Shown here in pieces: positions 27,548-37,595 of a stretch of 64,000 nucleotides of DNA. Origin of the DNA: Desulfuromonas soudanensis (GTDB lineage: Bacteria > Desulfobacterota > Desulfuromonadia > Desulfuromonadales > WTL). Numbering within the stretch: position 1 is the first letter of the stretch; every line of letters starts with the position of its first letter. The notes beneath the pieces are model-generated. The model was not told the origin of the DNA, made no database searches, and was given only the letters and a program-made list of their open reading frames with translations. Location: contig NZ_CP010802.1 of assembly GCF_001278055.1 (NCBI RefSeq), positions 3,720,001-3,784,000 on the forward strand, written 5' to 3'. Position numbers and translations under genes: made by a program.

Positions 27548-29173
27548 ATGAGCATCCACTCCCCCCCTTCTCCCCACCAGCGCGACCCCTCGCGCCTGAC
27601 CCGGCAGCGCTTCGACGCCCTGATCATCGGCGGCGGCATCAACGGTGCCGGCATCGCCCGCGACCTGGCGCTGCGCGGCGTCCGTGTCGCCCTGGTGGAA
27701 AAGGAAGATTTCGCCTCGGGAACCTCCAGCGCCTCGACCAAGCTGGTCCACGGCGGCCTCCGCTATCTCGAACGCTTCGACTTCCGGCTGGTCTTCGAGT
27801 CCTGCCGCGAGCGCCGCATCCTGCAGACCATCGCCCCTCACCTGGTGCGCCCCCTCCCCTTTTTCATCCCCGTCTACAAGGGGGACCCCCGCTCCCTCCT
27901 CACCATCCGCGCGGGGATGACCCTCTACGACCTTCTCGCCCTCTTTCGCAACACCGGCCGGCACACCATCCTCTCGGCCGACGAAACCCTCCGCAGCGAG
28001 CCGGCCCTGCAGGGCGAAGGCCTTGTCGGAGCGGCCCGCTACTGGGATTGCCGCATGGACGATGCCCGGCTCTGCCTGGAAAACATCCTGGCGGCGGCCG
28101 AAGCCGGGGCCGAGGTCTTCAACTACATGACCCTGACCTCCCTGCTGAAAAGGGGAGGAAAGGTCTGCGGAGCCCGGCTGCGCGACGGCATCGACGGCCA
28201 GGAACGGGAGGTCGAGGCGACCGTCATCATCAATGCCACCGGTCCCTGGCTCGACCGCCTCTGTGCCCTCGATGGCGACGACGCGGCGAAACTGCGCACG
28301 ACCCGCGGTACCCACATCCTCGTTCCCCGTATCAATTGCGGCGACGAGGCGCTCTATCTGACCGCCGGACGGGACGACCGGCTCTTTTTCGTCATCCCCT
28401 GGGGAGAGCTCTCCCTGATCGGCACCACCGATGTCGACGACCGCCGGGATCCCGACAACCTCACCCCCACAGAGGACGACATCGCCTATCTGCTCGGGGA
28501 AGCCAAGCGCCACCTGCGCACCCCGGAACTCAAGCGCGACGACATCGTCTCCTCCTTCGCCGGACTCCGCCCCTTGGTGGCCGAAGAGGAATCGAAGGCG
28601 ACGCGCACCTCCCGGGAACATCGCCTCTTCACCTCTGCCTCAGGGCTCCTTTCCGTCGGCGGCGGGAAGTACACCACCTACCGGGCGGTGGCCGAGGAGG
28701 TTTCCTCTCGGGTCATGGAGCTTCTCGGGCGCCCCCGGGGCCCCTCCCTGACCGGGAGCACCCCCCTCCCCGGCGGCGCCACCGGCGACTTCCGCCGGTA
28801 CCTGGCGACCCAGGTCCCCCTCTGGAGAAGCGCCTGCGATCTCCCCCGGGAACGGCTGGAGGGGCTGGCCGACCTCTACGGATCACGAACTCCGCGGCTT
28901 CTGGCCATGGCCGATGCCGAGCCGGACCTTCTGTACCCCATCGTCGCCGGGTCCCCCCTCCTCGCCCTCCAGGTGGCCTATGCCGTCGACTTCGAAGGGG
29001 CCCGGACGCCCGAGGATATCCTCCGTCGCCGCACACCCCTGGCCCTCCTTCCGGGACGGGGTCTGGCCGAACTCCCTGCCGTCGCCGAAATCATGGCGAG
29101 CCGCCTCGGAATCGACCGGGACCGCAGGCAGGAATGGGAAAACAGCTACCGGAAGCGCTACCTTACCCCCTGA
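27548..29173 (+). CDS. glpD: FAD-dependent glycerol-3-phosphate dehydrogenase
   Basis: This enzyme oxidises sn-glycerol 3-phosphate to dihydroxyacetone phosphate and feeds electrons to quinones at the inner membrane. The 541 residues show the FAD dinucleotide motif ALIIGGGINGAGIARDLALRG, FASGTSSASTKLVHGGLRYL, the active-site stretch YWDCRMDDARLCLENILAAA and IGTTDVDDRRDPDN. The C-terminal domain has GLRPLVAEE and SVGGGKYTTYR. I chose the ATG at 27548; another lies 9 bp upstream. No glpK or glpF is adjacent; pepA follows 11 bp after the stop, so the two are probably co-transcribed. Confidence 0.95.
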   Translation: MSIHSPPSPHQRDPSRLTRQRFDALIIGGGINGAGIARDLALRGVRVALVEKEDFASGTSSASTKLVHGGLRYLERFDFRLVFESCRERRILQTIAPHLVRPLPFFIPVYKGDPRSLLTIRAGMTLYDLLALFRNTGRHTILSADETLRSEPALQGEGLVGAARYWDCRMDDARLCLENILAAAEAGAEVFNYMTLTSLLKRGGKVCGARLRDGIDGQEREVEATVIINATGPWLDRLCALDGDDAAKLRTTRGTHILVPRINCGDEALYLTAGRDDRLFFVIPWGELSLIGTTDVDDRRDPDNLTPTEDDIAYLLGEAKRHLRTPELKRDDIVSSFAGLRPLVAEEESKATRTSREHRLFTSASGLLSVGGGKYTTYRAVAEEVSSRVMELLGRPRGPSLTGSTPLPGGATGDFRRYLATQVPLWRSACDLPRERLEGLADLYGSRTPRLLAMADAEPDLLYPIVAGSPLLALQVAYAVDFEGARTPEDILRRRTPLALLPGRGLAELPAVAEIMASRLGIDRDRRQEWENSYRKRYLTP

Positions 29174-29184
29174 AAGGATCGTCG

Positions 29185-30702
29185 ATGGAGATCAAGCTTC
29201 AGCACGCCTCCCCCCTCGCCCACAAGACCCCCTGCCTGGTGCTGACGGCGCTGGAGGGGAAACCCTCCACCCCGCTCCTCAAAGATTTGGATGTCCGGCT
29301 CGACGGCATCGTCGCTCGGGCCTTCAAGGACGGCGAATTCACCGGGCGCCTGGGCGAAACGCTGCTGATCCACTCGGGGAGCCGCCTGGCCCAGGAGAGG
29401 ATTCTCCTCCTCGGCCTCGGCAAGGAAAAGGGTTTCGGCGCCGAGCGTCTGCGTCAGGCCGCCGGTCAGCTCGTCGGCTTCCTCCAGGGTCGAAGGCTGG
29501 GAACCTGCGCCATCGACCTGACGTCCCTTCCCCTGCGCCGGATGACCCTCGAGGCGGCGACCCAGGCGATCGCCGAAGGGCTGCAGCTGGCCGGCTACCG
29601 TTTCGACCGTCACCGCACGGAAAACGGCCGCGAGCTCCCCCCCCTGCTCGAAAGGGCGACACTTCTGGTTTCCAGCAAAGGCGATCTCCGCGCGGCCACC
29701 CCCGGGCTGAAGGTGGCGCGCTGCATCGACCGCGGCGTCACCCTGGCCCGCGACCTGGTCAACGAACCGGGCAACGTCAAATCCCCCGACTACCTCGCCC
29801 GCCAGGCCCGGGCGCTCAGCGAGGAGGTCCCCCTGCATTGCACCGTTCTCGACCGGGCGCAACTGGAAGTGGAAGGGATGGGAGCCCTCCTCGGGGTCGC
29901 CCAGGGGAGCATCCGGGAACCGCGTCTGATCGTTCTCGAGCACCGGGGAGGAAACGGCGACGCCAGGCCGATCGTTTTGATCGGCAAAGGGGTCGTCTTC
30001 GATGCCGGAGGAATTTCCCTGAAACCTGCTGAAAAAATGGACGAAATGAAGATGGACATGGCCGGGGGAGCCGCCGTCATGGGAACCTTGCTCAGCGCCG
30101 CCCTGCTCAAACTCCCGATCAACCTCATCGGGATCATCCCGGCCGTGGAAAATCTGCCGTCAGGGAGCGCCATCCGCCCCGGCGACATCCTCACCTCCCT
30201 CTCGGGACGGACCATCGAGGTGTTGAACACCGATGCCGAGGGGCGCCTGATTCTCGCCGACGCCCTGACCTACGCCCGGCGCTTCGAGCCCCGCGTCGTC
30301 ATCGACCTGGCGACCTTGACCGGCGCCTGCATCATCGCCCTCGGCCACCATGCCAGCGCCATCCTGGGGAATCACAACGGACTGATCCGGAAACTGATTC
30401 AGGCCGGAGAAAGGAGCGGCGAAAGGCTCTGGCAGCTCCCCCTCTGGGAAGATTACGGCCATCAGATCAAAAGCGAGGTGGCGGACATCAAGAACACCGG
30501 CGGCCGCCCCGCCGGAACGATCACCGCGGCGGCCTTCCTGCAGAAGTTTGCCGCCGAATTCACCTGGGCCCATCTCGATATCGCCGGAACAGCCTGGGAA
30601 GAAAAGGGGCGCCCCTGCCAGCCGAAGGGCGGAACCGGCGTCGGCGTCCGTCTCCTGCTCGCCTACCTGATGCAGGGGGGATTCCCCGGAGAGGCCGATT
30701 GA
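29185..30702 (+). CDS. pepA: Leucyl aminopeptidase PepA (M17 family)
   Basis: A 505-residue cytosolic aminopeptidase with two zinc/manganese ions that removes N-terminal Leu and related residues. The N-terminal regulatory domain covers residues about 1-165; the M17 catalytic part contains GKGVVFDAGGISLKP (metal Lys and Asp) and the signature NTDAEGRLILADAL. The segment VIDLATLTGACIIALGHHAS and AHLDIAGTAW complete the domain. It starts with a GAAAGGATC site 11 bp after glpD. Length and motifs are typical. Some PepA proteins also bind DNA, but nothing here decides that. Confidence 0.96.
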   Translation: MEIKLQHASPLAHKTPCLVLTALEGKPSTPLLKDLDVRLDGIVARAFKDGEFTGRLGETLLIHSGSRLAQERILLLGLGKEKGFGAERLRQAAGQLVGFLQGRRLGTCAIDLTSLPLRRMTLEAATQAIAEGLQLAGYRFDRHRTENGRELPPLLERATLLVSSKGDLRAATPGLKVARCIDRGVTLARDLVNEPGNVKSPDYLARQARALSEEVPLHCTVLDRAQLEVEGMGALLGVAQGSIREPRLIVLEHRGGNGDARPIVLIGKGVVFDAGGISLKPAEKMDEMKMDMAGGAAVMGTLLSAALLKLPINLIGIIPAVENLPSGSAIRPGDILTSLSGRTIEVLNTDAEGRLILADALTYARRFEPRVVIDLATLTGACIIALGHHASAILGNHNGLIRKLIQAGERSGERLWQLPLWEDYGHQIKSEVADIKNTGGRPAGTITAAAFLQKFAAEFTWAHLDIAGTAWEEKGRPCQPKGGTGVGVRLLLAYLMQGGFPGEAD

Positions 30703-30764
30703 CGGTCCGGTGAAATTATCGCCCCATCCTTGACAGACTCAAGGCCCCTGCTAGATTTCCCCCA

Positions 30765-30953
30765 ATGAACCGCGCAAAAGGAGGGCCCTTGCTACGGTAC
30801 TGTGCCTGGTGCGGAGAATATCAGGGAGCGATCGAGGGAGAAGGGCATCAGATCCGCAAGGACGTCTGCGAGATCGACACCGCGACGATCTGCTCCCTCT
30901 GTCTGGACCTGCTCCTGAAGAAGCCTGCCGACAAATCGCGCCGCCAACCCTGA
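30765..30953 (+). CDS. Small zinc-ribbon-like protein, 62 aa
   Basis: A 62-residue protein with two CxxC pairs (CAWCGEY near residue 13 and CSLCLDL near residue 43), which suggests a single zinc ribbon. It lies 60 bp behind pepA and has a plausible AGGAGGG near its start. Similar small zinc-knuckle proteins occur widely, and no function is known. It might start slightly downstream. The gene is real mainly because of the spaced Cys pairs. Confidence 0.55.
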   Translation: MNRAKGGPLLRYCAWCGEYQGAIEGEGHQIRKDVCEIDTATICSLCLDLLLKKPADKSRRQP

Positions 30954-31129
30954 CTGCTCCCAGGTCTTCGCCGGTGTCCGGGAGACCCCTCTGACCAACA
31001 ATTTTCTGTGTTTTTTTTAATGGATGCGGTTGAAATTTTCGCTCCTGCCGCTAGAGTGTTCAAAGTCCGGATTTTCCCGGGAGGGCCGGAAAAATCTGCT
31101 TCTTTTGCACAGAACAGGAGAGCATGACG

Positions 31130-31330
31130 ATGACACAGGGCACGGTAAAATGGTTCAATGACGCCAAGGGATTTGGTTTTATCGAACAGGAGGGGGGGCA
31201 GGATGTCTTCGTCCACTTCTCCGCCATCAGCATGGAGGGGTTCAAGACCCTGGCTCAGGGCGACCCCGTCGTCTTCGAAATTATCCACAGCCCCAAGGGA
31301 CCCCAGGCGCAAAACGTCGCCCGCCTCTGA
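31130..31330 (+). CDS. Cold-shock family RNA/DNA-binding protein (copy 1)
   Basis: A 66-residue cold-shock domain protein binding single-stranded nucleic acid. RNP1 is KGFGFIEQE and RNP2 is VFVHFSAI. It ends [10 protein letters not shown]. The ATG at 31130 is used because it gives 9-nt spacing from AGGAG; an ATG 6 bp earlier is possible. A GC- and T-rich leader of about 170 bases from 30953 lies upstream, as is usual for cold-shock genes. A paralogue lies 227 bp downstream. Confidence 0.93.
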   Translation: MTQGTVKWFNDAKGFGFIEQEGGQDVFVHFSAISMEGFKTLAQGDPVVFEIIHSPKGPQAQNVARL

Positions 31331-31556
31331 TCAGGGAGCGCCGGGGTTCCGCTTACGAAGCGGCGGCTTCTGCCGCGAAATCTCCTTGCCAATCCCCCCG
31401 GCCCCATGGTAATAGCACGGACAGTCTTCCGTTCACACGGCGTATTGCCGGAACGATTTCGACCGTCAACCCCAGGTGCGGCCATGACCCGAAAGTCCTG
31501 ACCGAAACACCTTTTTAAAACCTCCCTTACCGGAGAGCAGAGGAGCACGAAAGACG

Positions 31557-31757
31557 ATGGCACAAGGCACTGTGAAATGGTTCAACGACGCTAAGGGATT
31601 CGGCTTCATTCAGGACGACGGCGGCACCGACGTTTTCGTCCACTTTTCCGCCATTACCAGCGAGGGATTCAAATCCCTGGCCGAGGGCGATCGCGTCGAA
31701 TTCGACGTGACCCAGGGGCAGAAGGGTCCCCAGGCCTCCAACGTCCGCAAGATCTGA
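31557..31757 (+). CDS. Cold-shock family RNA/DNA-binding protein (copy 2)
   Basis: A 66-residue cold-shock protein ([23 protein letters not shown]1 [12 protein letters not shown]2 VFVHFSAI) ending [10 protein letters not shown]. It is close to the first copy and clearly a tandem duplicate that has since diverged, with its own GGAG ribosome site. A strong terminator follows at 31791. The 227-bp spacer between the copies has no other gene that I can support. Confidence 0.95.
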   Translation: MAQGTVKWFNDAKGFGFIQDDGGTDVFVHFSAITSEGFKSLAEGDRVEFDVTQGQKGPQASNVRKI

Positions 31758-31790
31758 CCGGAACAGTCGGGGAATTCCATCCATCAAAAA

Positions 31791-31817
31791 GCTCCGCGTC
31801 GCCGCGGAGCTTTTTTT
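31791..31817 (+). terminator. Terminator after second cold-shock gene
   Basis: GCTCCGCG (31791-31798), loop TCGC, CGCGGAGC (31803-31810), then seven T. Confidence 0.95.
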
Positions 31818-31886
31818 GTCCCTCGCCCCGCCTTTCTCCAAGGGAATCCCGCCATTTATCCCGCGGCTATCGGACCGGCTTTGATC

Positions 31887-31916
31887 TTGACATCCCCCCC
31901 CCCGTATTGCTAACGT
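31887..31916 (+). promoter_or_regulatory. Probable sigma-70 promoter for serA
   Basis: TTGACA (31887-31892), 18 bp, then TAACGT (31911-31916). The -35 is perfect, the -10 is weak. It lies about 60 bp before serA. Confidence 0.5.
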
Positions 31917-31976
31917 ACGTCCTTGGTGAAATTTACGCCCCCGTCACTCCCTGCGCCAACCCGACAGGTTCGTCCT

Positions 31977-33560
31977 ATGAAAGTGCTGGTTTCCGATAAG
32001 TTTTCCCCCGAAGGACTCAGCGTCTTCGAGGAAGCCCAAGGGATCGAACTGGATTACAGGCCCGGAATTTCCCCCGCCGAACTCCTTGAGGCGGTCTCCG
32101 ATGCCGAGGCCCTGGTCGTTCGCGGCGGCACCCAGGTCACGGCCGAGGTCTTCGCCGCGGCAAAGCGCCTCAAGGTCGTGGGCCGCGCCGGAATCGGCGT
32201 CGAAAACATGGATCTGAGCGCCGCCAACAGCAAAGGGGTGGTGATCGTCACCACCCCCTTCGGCAGCACCACGACCACCGCCGAGCACACCATTGCCATG
32301 ATCATGGCCCTGGCCCGGCAGATCCCCGAAGCGAGTCATTCCACCAAGAGCGGCCGCTGGGAAAAAGATCGCTTTCTCGGCGTCGAAATATCCGGCAAAA
32401 CCCTCGGAGTCATCGGCGCCGGCAAGATCGGCCGGCTGGTCATCGAACGGGCCCTGGGGCTGAAGATGCGGGTCGTCGTCTATGACCCCTACCTCGCCGA
32501 CGAGGTGGTCCGCCAGATGGAGGCCGAACAGGTCGACTTCGACCAGCTGCTGGAGCGCTCCGACTTTATCACTCTCCACCTCCCGCTGACCGCCGAGACC
32601 GAAGGACTGCTCAACCGCGAAGCGCTGGAGAAGGTCAAACCGTCCTGCCGCATCGTCAACTGCGCCATCGGTGGGCTGATTGACGAGGAGGCCCTGGCCG
32701 AGGCGATCTGTTCCGGACGGGTCGCCGGCGCCGCCCTCGATGTCTTCAGCAAGGAGCCTCCTGACGGGGACAACCCGCTCCTCCCCCTCGAACAGGTCAT
32801 CTGCACCCCCCACCTGCGCGCCGCAACCCTCGACGCCCAGGTCAATGTCACGGTCCAGGTCGCCCACCAGATCACCGACTTTCTGCAGCGGGGGATCGTC
32901 ACCAACGCCATCAACGTCCCGTCCATCAGCGCCGACCTCCTTGGGGTCATCCGCCCCTACATCGAGCTCGCCGAACGCCTCGGCTCCTTTCAGGCCCAGC
33001 TCTCGGCCCGGGGGCTGCAGAGCATCATCGTTGAATACGCCGGAATCGTCACCGATCATCCGACGGCGCCGCTGACCATGGCCCTGCTCAAGGGGCTGCT
33101 GACGCCGATGCTCGGCTCCATGGTCAACTATGTCAACGCCCCGCACCTGGCCACCGAACGGGGGCTGCGGGTCATCGAAACCCGGAGCGCCACCGCCGAG
33201 GGGTTCTCCAATATCATCCGCCTGACCGTCAACGGCGCCGAGGGACAACGCTCCGTCTGCGGCACCCTCTTCGGCCAGGATGACTACCGGATCGTCCGGG
33301 TCGACGACTACCCGGTCGAGGCGGTTCCGGAAGGAAACCTCCTCGTCCTTCACAACTACGACCGCCCCGGCGTCATCGGCTTCATCGGCAAGATCCTCGC
33401 CGACGCCAATATCAACATCGCCATGATGAACCTCTCCCGCCGCAAGATAAAAGGGCGGGCGATCTCCATGATCAACGTCGACAGCAGGATTCCCGAAGAG
33501 ATCCTCGAAGCGCTGCGGAGCAATGAAAACATTCTCTCGGCGGTTCAGGTCCAGCTCTGA
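31977..33560 (+). CDS. serA: D-3-phosphoglycerate dehydrogenase (SerA family) with altered active-site motif
   Basis: A 527-residue D-2-hydroxyacid dehydrogenase. It has an N-terminal catalytic domain, NAD-binding motif GVIGAGKIG, an ASB (intervening) region from about 320 and a C-terminal ACT domain (VLHNYDRPGVIGFIGKILAD). SerA makes phosphohydroxypyruvate, the first step of serine synthesis. In the active site the usual NCARGG reads NCAIGG, so the catalytic Arg is Ile. The His motif reads TPHLRAAT instead of HLGAST, although the His and the Glu of KEPP remain. It could be a paralogue with another substrate. hisZ and purA follow closely. Confidence 0.88.
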   Translation: MKVLVSDKFSPEGLSVFEEAQGIELDYRPGISPAELLEAVSDAEALVVRGGTQVTAEVFAAAKRLKVVGRAGIGVENMDLSAANSKGVVIVTTPFGSTTTTAEHTIAMIMALARQIPEASHSTKSGRWEKDRFLGVEISGKTLGVIGAGKIGRLVIERALGLKMRVVVYDPYLADEVVRQMEAEQVDFDQLLERSDFITLHLPLTAETEGLLNREALEKVKPSCRIVNCAIGGLIDEEALAEAICSGRVAGAALDVFSKEPPDGDNPLLPLEQVICTPHLRAATLDAQVNVTVQVAHQITDFLQRGIVTNAINVPSISADLLGVIRPYIELAERLGSFQAQLSARGLQSIIVEYAGIVTDHPTAPLTMALLKGLLTPMLGSMVNYVNAPHLATERGLRVIETRSATAEGFSNIIRLTVNGAEGQRSVCGTLFGQDDYRIVRVDDYPVEAVPEGNLLVLHNYDRPGVIGFIGKILADANINIAMMNLSRRKIKGRAISMINVDSRIPEEILEALRSNENILSAVQVQL

Positions 33561-33603
33561 AACGAGGCGCCCGGCGCCGAAGGACAGCGAACCGGAATGA
33601 CCA

Positions 33604-34890
33604 ATGATGACACCTGATGCCGTATCCGAGGCCATGCTCCCCAAGGGGGTCAAGGACTTTCTGCCGAACAAGGCGGCCAAGCTCGTCTATCTGAAGCAGA
33701 CCCTCAATGGAATTTTCACCCATTGGGGTTTTCGCCCCATCCTTCCGCCGTCCCTGGAATTCCTGCATGTGCTCGAGAAGGGGCTCGGGGAGGGTCTGCG
33801 GGAAAAAACCTTTCGCTTCGACGACCGCCAGAGCGGCAAACTGGTGGCCTTTCCCCCCGACATCACCCCCCAGGTGGCGCGCATCGTCGCGACCCGGATG
33901 CGGGAGATCCCCCTCCCCCTGCGCCTCTGCTACACCGGGCGGGTGCTGCGTCACGCCGAGCAGCAGGCCGGCAAGGACCGGGAGATCTTCCAGGCCGGAG
34001 TCGAGCTGATCGGACTGGACAGCCCGGAGGCCGACGCCGAGATGATTGCCATGGCCATCGAGTGTCTCAAGACCCTCGGGGCCTCGGAGTTCACCGTCGA
34101 CATCGGCCAGGTCGAGTTTTTCCGCGGGGTGATGGCCGAACTCCCCCTCTCCGGGACGCGGGCCCGGGAGGTCGAAGGAGCCATCGCCCGCAAGGACAGC
34201 TCCGAACTCACCGCCCTCCTCCGCGACGTCCCCTTGAGCGACCGGGCCCGGGAGGAGGTCATGGCTCTCCCCCGCCTCTTCGGCGGCCGGGAGGTCCTCG
34301 AGCGAGCCGCAAAGGTCGTTGTCAATCCCCGCTCGAAGCGGGCCCTGGAAAACCTCCAGCGCGTCCTCGAAATCCTCCAGGTCTACGGCGTCGAAGATCA
34401 CGTCACCTTCGACCTCGGCGAACTGCGCGGCCTCGACTACCACACCGGCGTCACCTTTCAGGGATTTCTCGCCGGCGTCGGCAAGGCCGTCTGCCTCGGC
34501 GGCCGCTACGACAACCTCACGGCCCGCTACGGTTATCCGGCACCGGCCACCGGGTTCGCCTTCGACCTGCAGGGGCTCCTCTTCGGCCTCGACCGGGAGC
34601 TGGACGAGGTCGCCGTCAGCCACACGGACGTGCTGATCTTCCAGGGAGGAGCCGACAAACAGCGCGCCCAGCGCATCGCCCAGGCTCTGCGCCGCCAGGG
34701 ATACTCCGCCGCCCGCGACATCATCGCGCGAAACCTCGACGGTTCCCTGGACTACGCCCGGCGGATGAATTTCCGCTATCTGATGCTCGGCGATGCCGAA
34801 AACGATGAAATCCAGCTCATTCACCTTGCCGACGGCCGGCGATCGACGATCCGCTACCAGGAGATCCTCACCGGCAATTTTGCTCTTTAA
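33604..34890 (+). CDS. hisZ: ATP phosphoribosyltransferase regulatory subunit HisZ
   Basis: HisZ is a histidyl-tRNA-synthetase-like protein that joins short-form HisG to make the first enzyme of histidine synthesis. The 428-residue protein keeps the class II aaRS fold: LPKGVKDFLPNKAAKLVYLK, FRFDDRQSGKLVAFPPDITP, IFQAGVELIGLDSPEADAEM, FDLGELRGLDYHTGVTFQGF and CLGGRYDNLTARYG. It lacks the C-terminal anticodon domain expected of a real HisRS. hisG is not in the window. The order serA-hisZ-purA is typical of Geobacter relatives. It starts 43 bp after serA. Confidence 0.93.
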   Translation: MMTPDAVSEAMLPKGVKDFLPNKAAKLVYLKQTLNGIFTHWGFRPILPPSLEFLHVLEKGLGEGLREKTFRFDDRQSGKLVAFPPDITPQVARIVATRMREIPLPLRLCYTGRVLRHAEQQAGKDREIFQAGVELIGLDSPEADAEMIAMAIECLKTLGASEFTVDIGQVEFFRGVMAELPLSGTRAREVEGAIARKDSSELTALLRDVPLSDRAREEVMALPRLFGGREVLERAAKVVVNPRSKRALENLQRVLEILQVYGVEDHVTFDLGELRGLDYHTGVTFQGFLAGVGKAVCLGGRYDNLTARYGYPAPATGFAFDLQGLLFGLDRELDEVAVSHTDVLIFQGGADKQRAQRIAQALRRQGYSAARDIIARNLDGSLDYARRMNFRYLMLGDAENDEIQLIHLADGRRSTIRYQEILTGNFAL

Positions 34891-36207
<1,317 letters not shown>

Positions 36208-36255
36208 AGAATCGGGTGAAGGAGTGATCCCGGGCACCTTTTTCGAAAAAACGGG

Positions 36256-36284
36256 TTGACTTCTGCAGAACGATCCAGTATAAA
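36256..36284 (+). promoter_or_regulatory. Promoter for tRNA-Lys/tRNA-Glu
   Basis: TTGACT (36256-36261), 17-bp spacer, TATAAA (36279-36284). Transcription would start about 10 bp before tRNA-Lys. Confidence 0.8.
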
Positions 36285-36300
36285 GTCGATTCTGTTCGAC

Positions 36301-36376
36301 GAGCCGGTAGCTCAGTTGGTAGAGCATCTGACTTTTAATCAGATGGTCGTGGGTTCGATCCCCCCCCGGCTCACCA
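36301..36376 (+). tRNA. tRNA-Lys (anticodon TTT)
   Basis: The acceptor stem GAGCCGG (36301-36307) pairs with CCGGCTC (36366-36372). The anticodon arm CTGAC-TTTTAAT-CAG contains TTT, and the T-arm has GTTCGATC. CCA is encoded at 36374-36376. It is an elongator tRNA for AAA and AAG codons. Confidence 0.97.
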
Positions 36377-36427
36377 TTTTAATGCAGGAACCGCAGGGAC
36401 ATTTCCTGCAGGGCACTTGAAGCATAG

Positions 36428-36505
36428 GTCCCTATCGTCTAGCCTGGCCCAGGACACCGCCCTTTCACGGCGGCGACGGGGGTTCGAATCCCCCTGGGGA
36501 CGCCA
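36428..36505 (+). tRNA. tRNA-Glu (anticodon TTC)
   Basis: GTCCCTA (36428-36434) pairs with TGGGGAC; the anticodon arm CCGCC-CTTTCAC-GGCGG contains TTC. The T-arm has GTTCGAATC and CCA is encoded. It shares the promoter at 36256 with tRNA-Lys and is 51 bp behind it. Confidence 0.97.
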
Positions 36506-36514
36506 AAAGAATTT

Positions 36515-36549
36515 CAGCCCTATCGCCCCGACGGCGGTGGGGCTGTTTT
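36515..36549 (+). terminator. Terminator after the tRNA pair
   Basis: Outer arms CAGCCC (36515-36520) and GGGCTG (36540-36545), with an inner CGCC/GGCG stem, are followed by TTTT. Confidence 0.8.
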
Positions 36550-36583
36550 CGTTCCGACTGTATCCAGTACGCCCGAGGTCCCC

Positions 36584-37036
36584 ATGAATTCAGATGAAAA
36601 GATTGTCGAGATCTTCAGCGACGGCGCCTGCTCCGGCAACCCCGGTCCCGGTGGGTACGGCACCATCCTCCACTGGGACGACCACACCCGGGAGCTCTCC
36701 GGCTACGAAGCGGAGACCACCAACAACCGCATGGAGATGATGGGGGCCATCGCCGGCCTCGAATCGCTCAAACGTCCCTGCCGGGTGCGTCTGACCACCG
36801 ACTCCCAGTATCTGCACAAGGGGATGACCGAATGGATCCAGGGATGGATCCGCAAGGGGTGGAAAAATTCCAAGAGGGAAGAGGTTCTCAACCGCGACCT
36901 CTGGGAGCGCCTCCTGGTTCTTTCGCAAAAACACCAGATCGAATGGCGCTGGGTCCGCGGCCATGACGGGCACAGGGAAAACGAACGCTGCGACGAGCTG
37001 GCGCGCGAGGCGATCATCCGCGGCCGAAAGGGGTAG
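36584..37036 (+). CDS. rnhA: Ribonuclease HI
   Basis: RNase HI cuts RNA in RNA-DNA hybrids. The 150-residue protein has the catalytic carboxylates: D13 ([17 protein letters not shown]), E51 ([18 protein letters not shown]), D73 (RLTTDSQYL) and D137 ([11 protein letters not shown]). The supporting His (H127) sits in WVRGHDGH. Length equals the standard bacterial enzyme. It is preceded by the tRNA pair and followed by the nuo promoter. It probably has its own promoter, since the tRNA terminator ends the previous transcript. Confidence 0.97.
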   Translation: MNSDEKIVEIFSDGACSGNPGPGGYGTILHWDDHTRELSGYEAETTNNRMEMMGAIAGLESLKRPCRVRLTTDSQYLHKGMTEWIQGWIRKGWKNSKREEVLNRDLWERLLVLSQKHQIEWRWVRGHDGHRENERCDELAREAIIRGRKG

Positions 37037-37055
37037 GTCTCCATCCCCAAGAGGA

Positions 37056-37083
37056 TGGACAGGGGAGGCAGATGTGTTATAAT
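37056..37083 (+). promoter_or_regulatory. Promoter for the nuo operon
   Basis: TGGACA (37056-37061), 16-bp spacer, perfect TATAAT (37078-37083), and a TGTG just before it resembles an extended -10. It lies 65 bp upstream of nuoA. Confidence 0.75.
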
Positions 37084-37148
37084 CCTGCGGTCTTCCGAAC
37101 CTGTGCCGCGGTTTTTTTCGCCGCCCCCCTCACGCTGACGAGCCGGCC

Positions 37149-37595
37149 ATGCCCCTTCCCATCCATCCCCCATCCCTCCCCGGAGAAGGCACCCCCTCCT
37201 TCGAGGCCCTCCTCTCCCTGGGTCTCTATGCCGCCATCGCCGTCCTCCTCGTCGGCCTCCTCCTCTTTCTCGCCGGGTATCTCGGAAACAAGACCCACAG
37301 CGTCGCCAAGGGGGAGCCCTACGAATCGGGAGTCGTCCCCACCGGGGAGGCCCGGCTCACCGAACCGGTCCCCTTCTATCTCGTCGCCATCTTCTTCATC
37401 GTTTTCGACGTCGAAATGATCTTCGTCGTCTCCTGGGCCGTCGCCTACGACCGTCTCGGCTGGGGGGGGTTCGCCCAGGTCGCTTTTTTCATCCTCATCC
37501 TCTTTCTCGGCCTGATCCACCTCTGGAAGACCGGCGGCCTTGACTGGGGTCCCCGCGCCCGCAGCCTCCCCTCCAAGAGGGAGAGGATGGAATGA
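37149..37595 (+). CDS. nuoA: NADH-quinone oxidoreductase subunit A
   Basis: NuoA is a three-helix membrane subunit near the quinone site of complex I. This 148-residue copy has helices at about residues 24-45 ([20 protein letters not shown]), 78-98 ([20 protein letters not shown]) and 108-124. The conserved [21 protein letters not shown] loop and the helix acid cluster FDVEM, which matters for proton and quinone coupling, are present. It overlaps the BCD fusion start by 4 bp and opens a 12-gene operon. Confidence 0.95.
   Translation: MPLPIHPPSLPGEGTPSFEALLSLGLYAAIAVLLVGLLLFLAGYLGNKTHSVAKGEPYESGVVPTGEARLTEPVPFYLVAIFFIVFDVEMIFVVSWAVAYDRLGWGGFAQVAFFILILFLGLIHLWKTGGLDWGPRARSLPSKRERME

Noticed and set aside
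27469-30702. 1077-residue plus frame covering glpD and pepA
   Set aside because: Only its last part is PepA; the first half is an out-of-frame shadow of glpD, and pepA has its own start at 29185.
36301-36505. Integrase-type attachment site at the tRNA pair
   Set aside because: No integrase, no duplicated tRNA 3' end and no foreign-looking DNA follow; rnhA and nuo are ordinary core genes.
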